A stretch of 64,000 bases of DNA, from positions 1-64,000 of the forward strand of contig VRUK01000006.1 in assembly GCA_019456195.1 (NCBI GenBank), written 5' to 3'. The stretch's first letter is position 1, and each line of letters starts with the position of its first letter. The notes below the pieces were generated by a model. That model saw only the letters and a program-made list of their open reading frames with translations, had not been told where the DNA came from and ran no database searches. Below are positions 33,737-44,300 of this stretch, one piece after another. The DNA comes from Planctomycetota bacterium (GTDB lineage Bacteria > Planctomycetota > Phycisphaerae > Sedimentisphaerales > Anaerobacaceae). The position numbers and the translations under genes are program-made.

Positions 33737-35131
33737 TTATCTATTTCTCCATGTAATAGATTTTATCTCGATATAATCACTTTCTTGGCCCGTTGTTACC
33801 GGGTCAAGACGAAGCCCTGTAATAGCTCCTTGATAATGCTGACAAGAGCTTAAGTCGATTTCGTAAATATGATATTGCCCATCGGAACGAAGATTAAAAG
33901 ATACGCTTTTGTTATTCGTAAAACGATTTTCCTCAAGCGTTTTCCAGTATAGTCGTGCTTTTGTATCGTATGTGCGGCAGGCGGCGTGGATAAAGATTCT
34001 CGGCACATCTCTTGCAAGCCAAAAACCGGTTGGACCAATTAACTGTGGATCGTTTCTTTCGAGCTTGACATGCAGTTTCCCCTTTATAGGCCAGCCGGTA
34101 TCGACGGCATTGCGATAGACCCAATGTTGCCTGTCCTTCTCAAATCGATAATCCGGCAAAGATTTTTCCGCAGAATGTTCATAAGCATACCGTCGTATCT
34201 CATCCAGTGTGCCAAGGATGAGTCTGTATTCATATTCGTACTGAATATTGTGGTCGAGAATTTCAGCCTGAATAGGCGATATGTACCCCGTCGGTCCATC
34301 TTTACTTCCACCTTTACCCGGCACGCCGAAAAAACCTCCTTTGAATGAATACGTGTCAGGCTTAAAGACACCGAGCCCCCGGTTATTATCATCGACAAGA
34401 GCTGCCCAGTTCTCCGTAGCTAACCAGTTCTCCCACGGATCACCATCAACATCTGCAAAGCTTGTCCATGTTTTTCTAAAGCGGGAGAGTTTACCTCCCG
34501 TAAATGGTTTGTCACCCGTATAACTCATCAAACGATACCAAGGCCCGTTGGTGTAAACTGCAGGAAGTTCTTGGCCGCGTCCCCTGTATTGTGTTTTATC
34601 CGAGCGTTTGTTGTTAATACGGCTTCGCACCAGCACAGTATTTTTATCTAATCGAATCCATGTTTCAAAGCTGCATTCCCCCGGCTCATTATCTAACGGC
34701 CATTGCATGGGAACACATTTAACGTAGAGAACTTTCCCGTCGTTACGGTGCTCAACTACACCAGATCGATTCCCGGCATAATCACCGGACTGAATAGGAT
34801 TCCAGCCCAGACCGGCCCACGTTTTGGAGGGTTGTTTGCCGTTCGGTGTAAAAGGGTTGGGACCGGAGTAAAAAGACATTTGAATCTGTCGTCCCCAGTC
34901 GTGATTATTGATGATATTTATCTTTTCCTTTGCGTCGGCCAGGTACGTAATCGAACCGCCGAGGTCAAGGTTCATTCCCACACGAATATTACCGTTGTCG
35001 AGATAGCTCATCTTTTCACGAACAGGCTTATTGGAACTCCGGCCGGCATAACTCGGATGCATAATTATCGCGATGATAATAGCGGCAAAAACCGGCAGAT
35101 AGATTGGGATGTGAAATTTTCTCATAATCAT
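33737..35131 (-). CDS. Secreted protein of unknown function with carbohydrate-binding-like C-terminus
   Basis: The 464-residue protein has an N-terminal signal sequence (residues about 8-29, ending SYAG). The central part (LDNGNIRVGMNLDLGGSITY, FYSGPNPFTPNGKQ, WAGLGWNPIQSGD) is a beta-rich domain that I do not recognise as a named enzyme family. The last 150 residues have a lectin-like pattern ending in GAITGLRLDPVTTGQ and IEIKSITWR, common in planctomycete and Bacteroidota carbohydrate loci. GGAGGA lies 5 bases before the ATG. It is upstream of and co-directional with the GH38-like gene, separated by 238 bases, so it probably takes part in the same glycan breakdown. No catalytic residues can be named. 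Confidence 0.75.
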   Translation of the reverse strand: MIMRKFHIPIYLPVFAAIIIAIIMHPSYAGRSSNKPVREKMSYLDNGNIRVGMNLDLGGSITYLADAKEKINIINNHDWGRQIQMSFYSGPNPFTPNGKQPSKTWAGLGWNPIQSGDYAGNRSGVVEHRNDGKVLYVKCVPMQWPLDNEPGECSFETWIRLDKNTVLVRSRINNKRSDKTQYRGRGQELPAVYTNGPWYRLMSYTGDKPFTGGKLSRFRKTWTSFADVDGDPWENWLATENWAALVDDNNRGLGVFKPDTYSFKGGFFGVPGKGGSKDGPTGYISPIQAEILDHNIQYEYEYRLILGTLDEIRRYAYEHSAEKSLPDYRFEKDRQHWVYRNAVDTGWPIKGKLHVKLERNDPQLIGPTGFWLARDVPRIFIHAACRTYDTKARLYWKTLEENRFTNNKSVSFNLRSDGQYHIYEIDLSSCQHYQGAITGLRLDPVTTGQESDYIEIKSITWRNR

Positions 35132-35738
35132 TGTCTTCCTCCGAATAAATATAGCTTAATTTTTCTCATACATACTGTTTAGAGGCATTATAGAATTTGA
35201 TAGAAATAAAACAAGTGGCAGCCCATATTTGCTAAATCAGAGTTGTTATTGTAAACCTCCTGCTAAAAAATACCTCTCTAAAAATCTAATTCTTGAGCTT
35301 TCTACAGGAGATTGCCAATATTTGTACAAATACTGCATACTACTTACCCATTTTAACAGCACAGAAGTGAAAATTTGTAAAGCTGTTAATTGTAAAGGTT
35401 TGTGGACTTTTACATCTTCTTCGCTTTGCCAAATATTAACCGATGGCAAAATAAACATAGTCATGCAACCGGATATTTCCATGTTTTGAGAGTTTTGACC
35501 TGTTTTGCAAAAGTTTTTCACTTGGCAACTTGCCGATTGTGTACTAAAATCTGTTACTTTCGTGTAAATGTTCGGCTTTAAAAAATGCGAGCTTCGAACG
35601 CGAACGTAACTCACCGGAACAGGGTTATTAATTGGTGCATACAATCCCTGGTCTGAAAATATAATTTGTAGTTTTGATATTGTCACTATGATAGATAGCA
35701 GTGTGGATGAGCAAAAAAAAGAGGAAGGAGGCTCGAAA
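35132..35738. other. Long AT-rich intergenic region before the coiled-coil gene
   Basis: About 600 bases separate two divergently oriented genes. Short open frames exist on both strands (86 and 171 codons) but they overlap each other, lack ribosome-binding sites and look like chance frames. The right end has AGGAAGGAGG, a very strong Shine-Dalgarno before the ATG at 35739. No riboswitch or repeat was recognised. Confidence 0.45.
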
Positions 35739-38705
35739 ATGACAGAAAAAATGGTTGGCACCGAAGCAAAAGAAAAATTCGTACCAACATGTCACGTATG
35801 CGGAGAAAAACATTGGCCTCACCATATGTTAATTCCGTGCTTTAATAAGAATAAAGCAAAGGCAAAAGCAAAAGCTGACAGAAAAGAAAAATCAGAAAAG
35901 AAACGAAGGGAAAAAGCCCAGGCCAAAGCAAAAGCCAAAGCTCAGGCCGAAGTAAATGCTGAGTTCGAAGCCCAGACAAGAGCCGAAAGAGAAGCCTTGG
36001 AGGACGAATTAGATGAGGTGAATGCAAAGTTAAAAGCAGCAACCGAAGGCAGGGACAAAGCACAGGAACAGGCCAGGGCGGATAAAGAAGCCAAAGCCAA
36101 AGCTCAGGAACAGGCTAAAGCATACATGGATGCTGCATCGAAGGCAGAGGAACAAGCAGCCAGTGATGATAGGGCCGCGAGTAAAGCCCAACTGCAAGTC
36201 GATTCGCTCAGTAAGACATTGAAAGAAGCTGAGCAGAAACTTCAGGGACACAATCAGGAAATAGCAAAAGTCGTAGAGCAGAGAAAGGCCGAATCTAAAT
36301 CAAGGGCCGAGACAGAGGGGCAGTTAAAAGCTGAAATCCGTGCAAGACAAATTGCCCAGGAAAAAGCAGAAGCTGAAGCACAGGAAAGGGCAAAAGCACA
36401 GGCCAAAGCCGAAAATCTGGAAAAGGCCAAAAATCAGGCTGAAGAAGAATCTCAAAGCAGAGTTAAAGCCCAGCAGCAGCTTAAAGTCGATATGAAAGAA
36501 ACCGAAAGAATCTGCGCCCAATTGCAGGCTAAGATTGAAGCTGAAGAAAATGCCAGGGCTCAGGTTGCAGAGAATACCAGGACTGAAAAACAAGCCCGAG
36601 CTGAAGCCGAGGAAAAAGCCGATTTTTATGCCGAAAAAATTCATAAGATAGAAAACAAACTTCAAGCCCAGATGCAGGCTATACTCGAAGCGCAGGAAAA
36701 GCTAAAAGCCCAGACACAGGCAAAGCAAAAAGCCGAAGAACTTGCCAAAGCGGAATCTCAAAAAAGAGCTGATATTGAAGCAGAAATGAAATCTTTAGCT
36801 AGTGGCAGAGCCAACAGAATAGCTAAAGCCCAGGAAAAGGCTGCGGCCAAAGCAAAGGCAAAAGCCGAAAAAGACGGTTATCTAAAAACTGCCGCACAAG
36901 CCGAGCAGCAGAGAGAGGCACAAGCAAAAGCAAGGGCCCAGGCAGTTGAAAAGCTGGAGGCCGAAATCCAGGCAAGGCACAGAATTCAGGAAAAGCTCGC
37001 AGCCGAAACCCAGGAAAGGGCCAGAGCACAAACCAGAGCTGATGCACTCGAAAAAGCCAAAAATGAGGCTCAGGCTCAGGCCAGAGAGGAATCACAGGCC
37101 AGGGCCCAGTCTCAGCAGCAGGCAAAAGCAGAGCTTGAAGAAAAGGCAAGGATTTGCGGTGAACTGCAGGTCAGGATTGAAACGGAAATCAAAGCAAGGA
37201 TTGAGGCACAAGATAAAGTCGAAGAAGAAAAACAAGCCCGTGCTGAAATCGAGGTCCAGGTGGACTCTTATGCCCAGACAATAACTCAGATACAAAATGA
37301 TCTTCAGGCCGAATCTCAGGCAAGGACCCAGATACAGGAAAAACTGGAAGATGAAATTCAGGCAAGACTAAGGGCACAGGACAAGGCGGAAGTCGAAGCA
37401 CAGGAAAGGGCCAGGGCCCAGGCAACTGCCCAGGCTAACGAAAAGGCTAAAGTCCAGGCCGAAGCCCAGCTACAAGCCGAAGTACAAGCCAAAGATAAAG
37501 CTGTACAGGAAGCTAAATCTGAACTTCAAGAAAAGGCAAGCCTCTGTGGCCGCCTTCAGGCCAAAACTGAGGCCGAAGAACAGGCAAGACTCGAAGCGGA
37601 AACTACTGCGATAGTGGAAAGACAAGCCCGCTCTGATGCCGAGGAAAAAACCAGAACTAATGCCGAGCAAAGAGCGGAAACCCAGAGGAAGCTTCAGGCG
37701 GAAATTCAGACAAGAGTTGAAAAGGAAAGAAAACTTGAATTGGAGGCTCAGGCAAGGGCCGAACTCGAGGAAAGGTTGGAAGTCGAGATTCAGGAAAGAC
37801 GAAAAGCCGAAGAAAAAGCCGCCGTCGAAACGCAGGAACGAATAAAAGCCCAGACAACATCCCAGGTCATGGAAAAAGCCAAAGCTGAAGCGGACCAAAG
37901 AGCCGCTTCTGAAGCTCAGGCAAGAGACAACGCCGAACAGAAAGCCAGAACTGAAATGGAAGAAAAGGCGAAGATTTGCGGCCAGTTACAGGCGATGGCT
38001 GATGCTAAGGAAAAGGCAAGGCTTGAGTCTGACGCCAAAGCCAGATCGGAAAGTCAGACCAGAGCTGAGGCTGAAGAAAAGGCCAGATCGTATGCCCAGA
38101 CAATAGAGCAGACAGAAAAAAATCTGGAGGCTGAAACTCAGGCAAGAGCCGAAGCGGAAAGAAGATTTGAGCTGGAGGCTCACGCCAGGGCCGAGCTCGA
38201 TGTGAAATTGCAAGCTGAGATTGAAGCAAGATGCAGAGCTGAAGCCGAAACCGAGGCCCAAGTCCAGAAAAAGACAGCTTTGGAAGCTCAGTTGAAAGAA
38301 ATCACCACCGGCAGGGCTGATAAAATAGCCAGAGCCGAAGAAAAGGCCGCGTCTAAGGAAAAGGCAAGAGCCGAAAGAAGAGGATATATCAAGGCCCTGG
38401 AAAAGGCCAAAGAACAAAGAAAGACCGAAACGGCGGCAAGAGCAGAGGCCGAGCAGAGGTTGAAAGCTGAATTGAAATCCAGGCGAAAAGCCGAATCCAG
38501 ACAAAAAGGATCTATCTTTGGAAACCACCGGGACAAAGAGCCTGATTTAGCTCCTCAAACAGCTCCGATAGAAATTCTATCTGTATCGGAAAATGATGAA
38601 AGCTGTGAAGGTTGCGGTAAAAGAAACTCTCCACCGGAGCATTTGGTTAAAGTGGATTCGGGCGACCTGCTTTGTCCGGATTGCATAAATGCATTAAAAG
38701 AATAA
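35739..38705 (+). CDS. Giant repeat-built coiled-coil protein with putative zinc sites at both ends
   Basis: From the ATG at 35739 (AGGAAGGAGG upstream) this is a 988-residue protein; an in-frame ATG at 35688 lacks that site. The N-terminus has CHVCGEKHWPHHMLIPC, a Cys/His cluster. The C-terminus has CEGCGKRNSPPEH and, after 16 further residues, CPDC, a zinc-ribbon pattern. Between them lie about 870 residues made almost only of Ala, Glu, Lys, Gln and Arg in an uninterrupted helical pattern with a 14-residue (two-heptad) period. No signal peptide or membrane segment is seen, so it is probably cytoplasmic and rod-like, on the order of 100 nm if fully extended. It lies 657 bases upstream of the TpsB gene on the same strand. 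The function is unknown; a scaffold or cytoskeletal role is a guess. Confidence 0.85.
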   Translation: MTEKMVGTEAKEKFVPTCHVCGEKHWPHHMLIPCFNKNKAKAKAKADRKEKSEKKRREKAQAKAKAKAQAEVNAEFEAQTRAEREALEDELDEVNAKLKAATEGRDKAQEQARADKEAKAKAQEQAKAYMDAASKAEEQAASDDRAASKAQLQVDSLSKTLKEAEQKLQGHNQEIAKVVEQRKAESKSRAETEGQLKAEIRARQIAQEKAEAEAQERAKAQAKAENLEKAKNQAEEESQSRVKAQQQLKVDMKETERICAQLQAKIEAEENARAQVAENTRTEKQARAEAEEKADFYAEKIHKIENKLQAQMQAILEAQEKLKAQTQAKQKAEELAKAESQKRADIEAEMKSLASGRANRIAKAQEKAAAKAKAKAEKDGYLKTAAQAEQQREAQAKARAQAVEKLEAEIQARHRIQEKLAAETQERARAQTRADALEKAKNEAQAQAREESQARAQSQQQAKAELEEKARICGELQVRIETEIKARIEAQDKVEEEKQARAEIEVQVDSYAQTITQIQNDLQAESQARTQIQEKLEDEIQARLRAQDKAEVEAQERARAQATAQANEKAKVQAEAQLQAEVQAKDKAVQEAKSELQEKASLCGRLQAKTEAEEQARLEAETTAIVERQARSDAEEKTRTNAEQRAETQRKLQAEIQTRVEKERKLELEAQARAELEERLEVEIQERRKAEEKAAVETQERIKAQTTSQVMEKAKAEADQRAASEAQARDNAEQKARTEMEEKAKICGQLQAMADAKEKARLESDAKARSESQTRAEAEEKARSYAQTIEQTEKNLEAETQARAEAERRFELEAHARAELDVKLQAEIEARCRAEAETEAQVQKKTALEAQLKEITTGRADKIARAEEKAASKEKARAERRGYIKALEKAKEQRKTETAARAEAEQRLKAELKSRRKAESRQKGSIFGNHRDKEPDLAPQTAPIEILSVSENDESCEGCGKRNSPPEHLVKVDSGDLLCPDCINALKE
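36320..38150 (+). repeat. Four coding super-repeats of about 125 residues within the coiled-coil gene
   Basis: Four divergent copies start near 36323, 36950, 37342 and 37774. Each runs through the same landmarks: L-x-x-E-I-Q/R-A/E-R, then Q/E-E-R-A-K-A-Q, then E-K-A-K, then an ICG-x-LQ landmark (ERICAQLQ, ARICGELQ, ASLCGRLQ, AKICGQLQ at about 36510, 37150, 37540 and 37973), then Q-A-R-A-E-A-E and Y-A-x-x-I. A second block, GRANRIAKAQEKAAAK near 36800 and GRADKIARAEEKAASK near 38310, occurs twice. The copies point to internal duplication. Confidence 0.75.
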
Positions 38706-39362
38706 AGCCGCATATACTTTCCTGAGGACTCTGTCACTCAAATCCAGCCCGTACAAGGGCCAATGGTAGCTGGTTCCTTTCCACGCATAAAAGTGCTCAT
38801 CTGCCTTACCATGTATTTACACCGCTCTCCACCGATACGCAAAAACATCCATATTTTTTCTTATAGGCACACAATGATAATATAGCTTAAGAAAAAACAC
38901 TCTTTCATTAGACGTTGATGAGTTGTTGATATAGGATTATTACAGCATTTTATTTCCTGAAAAGGCCCATATATATGTGCTGTTGTTGAAACTATAATAT
39001 AGAACAATCACATAATCCTCATTATTGATAATTATGTAATTGTATGGATAAAAAAAACGATTATTATAAGACGTTGCAGCAGAAACCAGATTATTAGTAC
39101 TGAAAACCACAAAAAAAACATAAATAAAACGGTTTTTTGTTGTTATTATCGTTGATTATTCATATAATGAGCATTCTATTAGTGGCTTTGATGGAAGGGA
39201 TTTCACAAAACACAATATCAATACGTTCTTTGATATTTTTTGGCAATTATATGCTATGTGTGGTACTATTGTACTTTTTCAGAGCATACTTTATTTGTTT
39301 CGTTCCACCCTTTCCTGTGGGTATGGATAGTACCTAAAATTGTTAATTTAAGGAGATTCACT
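38706..39362. other. Long AT-rich intergenic region upstream of the TPS operon
   Basis: About 650 bases, very AT-rich in the right half, between the coiled-coil gene and tpsB on the same strand. Several A and T tracts and the word GACGTTG at about 38911 and 39070 are seen, but no credible ORF, riboswitch or terminator hairpin. The promoter of the tpsB-tpsA operon should be here. AAGGAGA lies 6 bases before the tpsB ATG. Confidence 0.45.
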
Positions 39363-41246
39363 ATGAGTAGCACAAAAACAATAATGTGCTTTGTTCTTGT
39401 ATTTCTTTTGGGTTTAGTTTTTTGCTTTCCGGCCGATGCCTCACAGCGAAAAACCGAATACGATCCAAAGATGGAGCAAATGCGGGAGGATGCACAAAGA
39501 GCTAAGCGACAAGCTCACGAAAAAGCTAAAGCAAAGTTGGATGAGGATATCTCGGAAATTGACTTATCACAAGACACAACAAAAAAAATCACCGTAAAGG
39601 AAATTCGTATCAGCGGCAACACACTTTTAACAACCGATGAATTGTTAGATGACATGCCTCTGATTTACAACGCATCCCTCGATACATTAAAGAAGGCCGA
39701 CAGCCGTGACCTCTATGATTTCAGGGTTGTTCATGACATCATTTTAGACCCCGGCCAGGCGAGGCAGGTTTCAACAAGGACAATCAGGGCTTTCACGCAG
39801 TATCTCGTTTCTGTTTATCGCAAAAATAATTATTCCGGTATATATGTTTATGTACCCTCAGAGGCAATGATAGATGGCGAAAAACTAATAGATGACATTC
39901 TGCCGGTCGAAGTCCTCGAAGCATTGGTTTCTCAAGTCAGAGTAACACAATATGATATCGAACAAAATGCAGTTGAAAAAGGTTACCTTTCAAAAGATGC
40001 CGTTCTCGATTGGTCGCCAATAAAAGAAGGTCAGGTCGGAAATCAGAAAAAGCTCGATGATTTCGTCAACCTCTTAAACCTGAATCCCGACAGATACGTC
40101 TCCGCCGTTGTAACACAGGGAGATGAGCCTGAAACACTCACAGTCGCTTATGACATTTATGAAACTGACCCATGGCATGGCTTTATCCAGGTTGACAACT
40201 CCGGCACAAGGGACAGACAATGGACGCCGAGAATTGGCGTCATCAACACGAACGTCCTGGGTTTTGATGATAAATTTATGGCCGTTTATCAGGCCCCGCC
40301 GGAATCGGGTATTGAAGATAATTATTCGCTCTACGGCACTTATGACTTCCCCGTCATGGGCCCGAAACTGCGACTTAATGTATATGGCGGATACAGCCAG
40401 TATGATATTAACCCCGAGGGCGGTAATATTAACTTTATTGGTAATGGTTCGTTCATCGGCTCCATATTACGATACAACGCACTTCAGATGGATGGTTGGT
40501 TCTTCGATATCCTCGGTTCGATGAGCTACGAACGCAGTAGAATTACGCCATCCTTATTCCCGCAGTTTTTGGGAAGCAGTATAAGAATGGGTATATGGGG
40601 TATAGGTCTTGACGTTCATCGCTCGACCGACATGACAAATTCATCTGTCACATTTAACCGGCACGATAATTTTGACGGCTCAGACAGCGGCGATTTTAAT
40701 ACGGCACGAACCGGTGCGGATAAAGATTTTACTATCTACACCACAACCGCCGCTCACAGCCATTTTCTTGATACTAATAAAGTACAGCGCCTCGGCGCCT
40801 CTTTACGCTGGATAACTTCGGTCGAAAGACTTATCCCCGCTAAAATGACCACCTTTGGCGGAATGTACTCGGTAAGGGGCTACGACGAATACGAAATCGT
40901 TGCTGACGGCGGTATCCTCGGATCACTTCAATATGAGTTTGACCTTATCAAATACGACCAGGTCATGAATCCCTCCGAAGACCAGCCCGAACAAGCAGCG
41001 GTTAATAAATATGAACTCAAAAAGCTGGCCCCACTGGTATTTCTTGATGTCGGCCGCACAACAGTACAACATCCCGTTGCAGGAGAAGAGAGGCATCAAA
41101 CTCTCTTTTCCGCCGGTGCAGGTGCGATTTTTGAAATTGGTGATAATTTTAGTGGAGGAGTCTATTACGGCTTCCCCCTAAAGAAAACTCCTGACACAAG
41201 GAAAGGCAAAGGCAGAATCAATGTCGGCTTCTTGTTAAGATGGTAA
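39363..41246 (+). CDS. TpsB-type outer-membrane transporter (ShlB/FhaC family)
   Basis: From the ATG at 39363 (AAGGAGATTCACT upstream) the protein has 627 residues. A longer frame from 39240 has no ribosome-binding site. A signal peptide (FVLVFLLGLVFCFPADA) is followed by a charged helical stretch (MEQMREDAQRAKRQAHEKAK), a POTRA domain (ITVKEIRISGNTLLTTDELL), a second POTRA-like region, and a C-terminal 16-strand-type beta-barrel with the family motif in FGGMYSVRGYDEYEIV and a final aromatic residue (VGFLLRW). It moves the TpsA exoprotein across the outer membrane. The tpsA gene starts 101 bases downstream. Confidence 0.9.
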   Translation: MSSTKTIMCFVLVFLLGLVFCFPADASQRKTEYDPKMEQMREDAQRAKRQAHEKAKAKLDEDISEIDLSQDTTKKITVKEIRISGNTLLTTDELLDDMPLIYNASLDTLKKADSRDLYDFRVVHDIILDPGQARQVSTRTIRAFTQYLVSVYRKNNYSGIYVYVPSEAMIDGEKLIDDILPVEVLEALVSQVRVTQYDIEQNAVEKGYLSKDAVLDWSPIKEGQVGNQKKLDDFVNLLNLNPDRYVSAVVTQGDEPETLTVAYDIYETDPWHGFIQVDNSGTRDRQWTPRIGVINTNVLGFDDKFMAVYQAPPESGIEDNYSLYGTYDFPVMGPKLRLNVYGGYSQYDINPEGGNINFIGNGSFIGSILRYNALQMDGWFFDILGSMSYERSRITPSLFPQFLGSSIRMGIWGIGLDVHRSTDMTNSSVTFNRHDNFDGSDSGDFNTARTGADKDFTIYTTTAAHSHFLDTNKVQRLGASLRWITSVERLIPAKMTTFGGMYSVRGYDEYEIVADGGILGSLQYEFDLIKYDQVMNPSEDQPEQAAVNKYELKKLAPLVFLDVGRTTVQHPVAGEERHQTLFSAGAGAIFEIGDNFSGGVYYGFPLKKTPDTRKGKGRINVGFLLRW

Positions 41247-41347
41247 ACATTAAAACCGGTTGTGTAGTCGCCGGACCAATAGGAATGATATATAGCGTTA
41301 AGAGGGAGCTATAAAAGAAATAGGGTGTTTTACTAAAGGGAAAAACA

Positions 41348-44300
41348 ATGGAAAAGGTAAGAAAAGTTGTTAAAAAGTATTATCTAAGACAAATTATGAC
41401 ATATTGGCTCGCATGCTGGATGTTCTTCGGCCTGCCCGCACAAGTCGCTATGGCCGTATCGCCAACGCCTACTTGGACTGATCCTGGTACTGCCACAATC
41501 ACACAAGGAGCTGATTGGACAAATGTATTAGTGGATCAAGCACAAACTATCATTAAGTGGGATAATTTTAACACCTTTAATGGTGAACTGATGGAATTTG
41601 AACAAGGTGCCCTACTCAATTCTGCAGTCCTGAACAGGATTTCAGGGCCTGGAACAACGTTTAACGGTGACCTCACTGGTGCAGGTATGCGGATATTTAT
41701 GGTTAATCCTGCCGGTATCATCTTCGGCTCCACTGCAACTGTAAATGTTGCCCAGTTGGTCGCTTCTGGTCTCGGAATGACTAACCAGGCTTTCCTTGAT
41801 GCAACTGATTTGACCCAAAATCTCAAGATGGATTTCACCGACGGCGGTGCTGGTGATGTGATCAACAATGGTACAATCACTGCTTCCGATAGTGTCTATC
41901 TTGTTGGTATAAACGTTACAAACAACGGTTCCATTGTTTCTACGAACGGAATGGTGGTAATGGCTGCCGGCGATTCGGTTAAACTCGGTCAGCCCGGCAG
42001 TTCCGTCATTGTCGATATGGCCACTAGCGACTATATTGGTGATACCGATAACGATATTAATAGCGGCGGCAGCAGTGGTTCGATTACAGCGAAGAATGTA
42101 GTCCTCGCTGCCGGTGATATCTGGTCGGGTGCCATGAACGTCGAGACTTTAAGGGCAGAAGCAGTCGGTGATGTCGAAATCGACGGCAGTATATTAGCAA
42201 ATGCGAATGCAGCTTCTGACGCCATTGCGGAAATTGATATTATCGCGGGTAGTGATGTTTATATCAACGATAATGTAACCGCACAAAGTTATTCAGACAC
42301 AGGTGTTTCGACAGACGATGCTATCTCAACTATAAACATTGATGCAGGTGGAGATGCAAATATCAATAACACGGTTTATGCATATTCTGAGTCTCGAAAT
42401 GCGTCAGGTAATGCACAGTCAACCGTTAAAATTGACGGTGATGATACTGTGAATATTGGCGGTTGGGTTGAGGCTTTTGCCAAGGCCAAATATAGTTCAT
42501 TGGATGCCAGTGCTACTGTTGATATTGACGCCGGTTTAAATGTGAATGTTGATAATATAGTCAAGGCATACGCAAGAACCCAGTATGATGCAGGTAATTC
42601 TACTGCTCTTGTTGATATAGCAGGTAATCATGTGGATGTTGAGAGTATCGTTGAATCCTGGGCGACGGTAAAAGATGGTTCAGGCAATGCAATGGCCGAT
42701 GTTCAGATTTACTCAGTTGGGGATGTTGATGTTGGGGGAGGCAATGCCCTCGTTAAGAGTTGGGCCAGAACCAGCGATAATGCAGGTAATGCCACCGCAA
42801 AGACTCTTATTGATGCCGGTGGTAGTGTGTATATAGAAGGTGGCTCCGTTGAAGCCTGGGCTGTAACTGAAGATGGGTGGCCCGAAACTACCAGTCCCGA
42901 TCTGACTGCAACTGTCGATATTGACGCTGTTGAAGAGGTTGCTGTAGGCGACGATGGAGATCCCGGATTCGTACTGGCTGTGGCCAGGACCGGCGCTGGT
43001 GCTACCGGCGAAATCGGAAATATAACTGCAAATGTCGATATCGATGCCGGTTTAGTTAATATACTCGACGGCACTGTTGCTGCTGTGGCCAAAACCGGTT
43101 TCCAGTCCTACGTTAATGCAGGTGATATAACCGCGACGGTTGACATTGACGCTATCGGTTATGATGATGAAGTCGATGTTGACGGTGATATAACTGTGGA
43201 TTCTTCCGATTATTTCGATCAAGGGTTGGGTCTTACTTTGAGTCCCGTAGAAGCCCATGCTGAGGCCGGAAGCGGAATAGCCGGTACCGCAGGTAATATT
43301 ACTGCAACGGTCAACATTAAGCCCGCTAATTATCTCAATGTATATAGCGGAATTATGGCTGAAGCTTTGGTTGGCTATGAAAATCCTGCTCAAGCCGGTA
43401 ATCTAAGCGCAACTGTTGATATTCTTTCCGCTGATAGCGTTTACGTCAATCGTGGCTACATAGAGGCTTTCGCTGGTCCGATTGGTAAGTCCCCCGCTAC
43501 TTTTGGCGATGCGACTGCAAAAGTTAAGATTGTTGCCGACGATAGTATTGAAATAGAAGATGCAGAAGTAAGGGCTGTGGCTTATGAGGGTGCTACCAGC
43601 ACCGCTACTGTTGAGATTACCGCTACCCAGGGCAATGTTGATGTGAAAAGCACTTCTGAATGGACGAAAATTCATGCTCTGGCTGATAATGGTACTACAA
43701 ATAATGCTGCTATTGAAATTGACGCTGGCGGTTATGTTAAGGTGCAGGCCAATGGTATTGCTTGGGATGATAATGTTTATATAGACGCTGAGGCTCGCGA
43801 TGGGGACGATAACAATTCCGATATTACGATTATCGCCGGTGGTAATGTTGAGGTATCAGCATCCGGCAACGGCCCCGATGCCCATATATTGTCTCGAGCA
43901 CATAGAGGTGGTGACAATACTGCCAATCTAATGATTGACGCCGGTGGCGATCTCACGGCAATAGCCAGCAATGGCGCCAACGTTGAAATAGAAGCTCAGA
44001 CTGACGCCGGCTCAACTAACTCCGCTACTACGACTATTTTAACCGATGGTGGAGTTCTGGTACAATCCGACTCGAACAACAATAGTAATGCTAGGATAAG
44101 AGCTGAAGCCGAGAGCGCCGATGTTTCCAATACGGCCAATATTAATATTACGGCTATTGACGATGTTGTTGTAACAAGTAACGACAATACTGCTGAAATA
44201 TATGCTTTTGCCGGATCTGCCGAAACCGACAATGTCGTTAATAATGCTGGTATTAATATAACGGCTCGAAGTGTTCAGGTAAAAACACAAAGTGGTACTG

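Noticed and set aside
35246-35761. 171-codon minus-strand frame upstream of the coiled-coil gene
   Set aside because: No ribosome-binding site, composition not protein-like, overlaps another chance frame and the start of the coiled-coil gene.
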